Positions 23,393 through 24,840 of a stretch of DNA of 24,840 nt are shown here, one piece after another. This DNA comes from a virus. The position numbers and the translations under genes were made by a program. Every line of letters starts with the position of its first letter. Positions within the stretch are counted from its first letter, which is position 1. A model generated the notes under the pieces. The model was not told the DNA's origin. It searched no databases and saw only the letters and a list, made by a program, of their open reading frames with translations. The stretch is from IMG/VR virus record IMGVR_UViG_3300025869_000093, positions 1 through 24,840 of that record; one strand, written 5' to 3'.

Positions 23393-24286
23393 CTATTTAG
23401 TTCCTATCTTTTTCTGTATATAATCTACCATTTGTTCAGCGACATTTATCTTGGTATATTTTTCCATACCTTGAAAACCTGGCGCAGAATTAACTTCACA
23501 TATTACATACTTACCATTATCAAATAACAAGTCTACACCCGCTATATCTAAATCTAATAATCTTGCACACTCACCACCAATCCACTCAATGTCTTCATCA
23601 ATCTGATAAGGAATTGCTTCCCCACCTCGTGTGATGTTTGCTCTAAAATCTCCGTCAATGGATTGTCTCATCATACAACCAACTACTTTTCCATTGATAA
23701 CCAATACTCTTAAATCTCTACCCAATGAATCTTCAACACATTCTTGAATAATAATGTTGTATCTGGCATTAGATAGTTCTGCCATTTTCATCAGTTGTCT
23801 AAATTGTTTTCTGTCCTCAACCATAAAGACTCCACTACCATATGAACCACTTAAAGTTTTTACAATCATTGGATACTTGATATTGTCCTCTACTAACTTT
23901 ACATTAATTGGATGCTTAACCAACATAGTTTTAGGAACTGGTAAAGATGACTGACCTAATATCTGTTGTGAATATAATTTATCTTTAACATTATCAATAG
24001 CATCACTTCCGTTAATCATCACAACACCCAATCTTTCTAAGTGTCTAATGATTGCTTTGATAAAGTAAGTCGTTCCACTACCTGTTCTCGGTAATACAAA
24101 GTCTGGTAATTTTCTTGGCACTCCGTCAACTATAATAGATTTCCTATCATCTCTATCAACGAATATATCTACATCTTGTGGATTAACTACACGAATCTTA
24201 ATGTCTCGTTTTTCAAACTCATCAACAAGTCTTTGGACTTCAAGATTTTCTCCTAATGATTTTTTATGTATTATCCAGCCGTTCAT
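23393..24286 (-). CDS. RimK-type ATP-grasp ligase
   Basis: 297 residues, same size as bacterial RimK (300). ATP-grasp signs: YPMIVKTLSGSYGSGVFMVE at 138-157 with Lys143 and the Gly-rich loop SGSYGSG, Glu182 (IIIQECVED), GRDLRVLVINGKVVGCM at 189-205, RANITRGGEAIPY (215-227), and metal ligands Asp252, Glu264 and Asn266 in AGVDLLFDNG-KYVICEVNSAPGF. The N-terminal LPRTGSG matches the RimK family. RimK adds glutamate to the C-terminus of ribosomal protein S6; relatives join amino acids to other acceptors. A phage copy could modify the host ribosome or a phage protein or base. It overlaps the UV-endonuclease gene by ATGA. Family sure, substrate unknown. Confidence 0.92.
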   Translation of the reverse strand: MNGWIIHKKSLGENLEVQRLVDEFEKRDIKIRVVNPQDVDIFVDRDDRKSIIVDGVPRKLPDFVLPRTGSGTTYFIKAIIRHLERLGVVMINGSDAIDNVKDKLYSQQILGQSSLPVPKTMLVKHPINVKLVEDNIKYPMIVKTLSGSYGSGVFMVEDRKQFRQLMKMAELSNARYNIIIQECVEDSLGRDLRVLVINGKVVGCMMRQSIDGDFRANITRGGEAIPYQIDEDIEWIGGECARLLDLDIAGVDLLFDNGKYVICEVNSAPGFQGMEKYTKINVAEQMVDYIQKKIGTK

Positions 24287-24840
24287 TTTATAAATCCTTC
24301 AATTGCTAATTCTTTGTGTTTTGCCTCTACCATAATATCTACATCATTACCATATGTATTTGGTAATTCTTTAATCAAGTCTGAATGTGCTTGTGGTCTA
24401 ATTGTTTCATCTAATTGGTGTTCTGCTTTTGATTCTGAATAATGAACTACTGGTGTGATATCACCCCAAGTAGATAATGCCATTTCCAATGCTTCTTGTT
24501 CTGTTTGTCCACCGGTATTGAATTTGTAATGATGATAATCAAACACGATTGGTATTCCGATTCGTTTGTGAATACCCTCGTATAAATCTTTTACTGAATA
24601 CATTGATGCCTTGTCGTCGTTCTCGACGGTAAGTCTTGTCTGAACTGACTCTGGTAGTCGTTCAAAGTTTTTACAAAATCTATCCATAGCACTTTCTTTA
24701 TCTCCATACACACCATTACAATGTATGTTGAGTTTGTTGTATGGTGTTCTTGATAAACCCATAAAGTCAAATATGTCTGCGTGGATAGTTAAATCTGTGA
24801 TTGTGTTCTGAACTACATTTTCATTTGGTGATACCAATAC
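24283..24840 (-). CDS. uvsE: UV-damage endonuclease (UvdE/UvsE), N-terminus beyond window edge
   Basis: The frame is open to the right edge, with about 185 C-terminal residues in view; the TTG near 24837 is an internal codon. The conserved residues are clear: LNIHCNGVYGDKESAMDRF, RLTVENDD with its metal-binding Glu, IVFDYHHYKFN, VHYSESK, RPQAHSDLI and the closing DVDIMVEAKHKELA. UvdE is a TIM-barrel enzyme that nicks DNA 5' to pyrimidine dimers and (6-4) products, starting repair without glycosylase action. T4 itself uses the unrelated DenV for this. A repair enzyme fits a phage exposed to sunlight. It is the most upstream visible gene of an operon with the ATP-grasp ligase and 3D protein. 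Very confident about the family. Confidence 0.93.
   Translation of the reverse strand, partial: VLVSPNENVVQNTITDLTIHADIFDFMGLSRTPYNKLNIHCNGVYGDKESAMDRFCKNFERLPESVQTRLTVENDDKASMYSVKDLYEGIHKRIGIPIVFDYHHYKFNTGGQTEQEALEMALSTWGDITPVVHYSESKAEHQLDETIRPQAHSDLIKELPNTYGNDVDIMVEAKHKELAIEGFIK

Noticed and set aside
24835-24837. TTG as start codon of the UV endonuclease
   Set aside because: The frame stays open to the edge and UvdE proteins need about 100 more N-terminal residues, so the gene is simply cut by the window.
1-24840. tRNA genes, CRISPR arrays, insertion sequences or integration sites
   Set aside because: I saw no cloverleaf-like stretch, spaced direct repeats, transposase or integrase, and almost all of the window is coding.

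Overview
The window looks like part of the genome of a T4-like myovirus (tailed phage). It is AT-rich, roughly one third G+C by eye, genes abut or overlap by 1-8 bases, and most starts have a Shine-Dalgarno sequence. A late-transcription sigma factor of the T4 gp55 type and baseplate wedge proteins of the gp25, gp6 and gp7 type support this. The closest style I can recall is that of T4-like phages from marine metagenomes. The host cannot be read from the sequence; the clear Shine-Dalgarno sites and one textbook sigma-70 promoter suggest a host with ordinary bacterial signals. No tRNA, rRNA, CRISPR array, integrase or insertion sequence was seen.

Layout, read along the minus strand from right to left. 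(1) 24840-22833: a UV-damage endonuclease (cut by the window edge), a RimK-type ATP-grasp ligase and a membrane-anchored 3D-domain protein, probably co-transcribed. (2) 22822-16336: a near-consensus sigma-70 promoter followed by seven tightly coupled genes: a 50-residue membrane peptide, a DUF4338/DruA-like protein, a 668-residue orphan, a GT-B glycosyltransferase ending in a possible winged helix, an HD-domain hydrolase, a small membrane protein and the gp55-like sigma factor. (3) 16332-15927: a divergent control region with a perfect 13-bp bidirectional terminator, the only plus-strand gene (a 73-residue, two-helix membrane protein), a terminator-like hairpin in that gene's leader and candidate late promoters. 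(4) 15926-3353: a coupled late block for the baseplate: a helical protein, a gp5/spike-like protein, a small basic protein, gp25-like, gp6-like, a DNRLRE-like beta protein, three unassigned proteins and a 1292-residue gp7/gpI-like protein with a LamG-like insert. (5) 3275-1: a second structural unit with a conserved tail protein, two tandem paralogues, and a signal-peptide-bearing, cohesin-like protein cut by the left edge.

A reasonable reading is that block 2 is transcribed early by the host polymerase and makes the gp55-like factor, which then turns on the structural blocks 4 and 5. Short motifs in front of the structural blocks fit this: a TATAAATA box, and a shared TTTAAC-N7-TATTTATT element found three times. 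The most interesting part is block 2. There a DruA-family protein (known from the Druantia anti-phage system), a DNA-binding-like glycosyltransferase and an unrecognised large protein form one translationally coupled cassette. It could be a DNA-modification or counter-defence system, but that is inference from co-location and weak domain resemblance.
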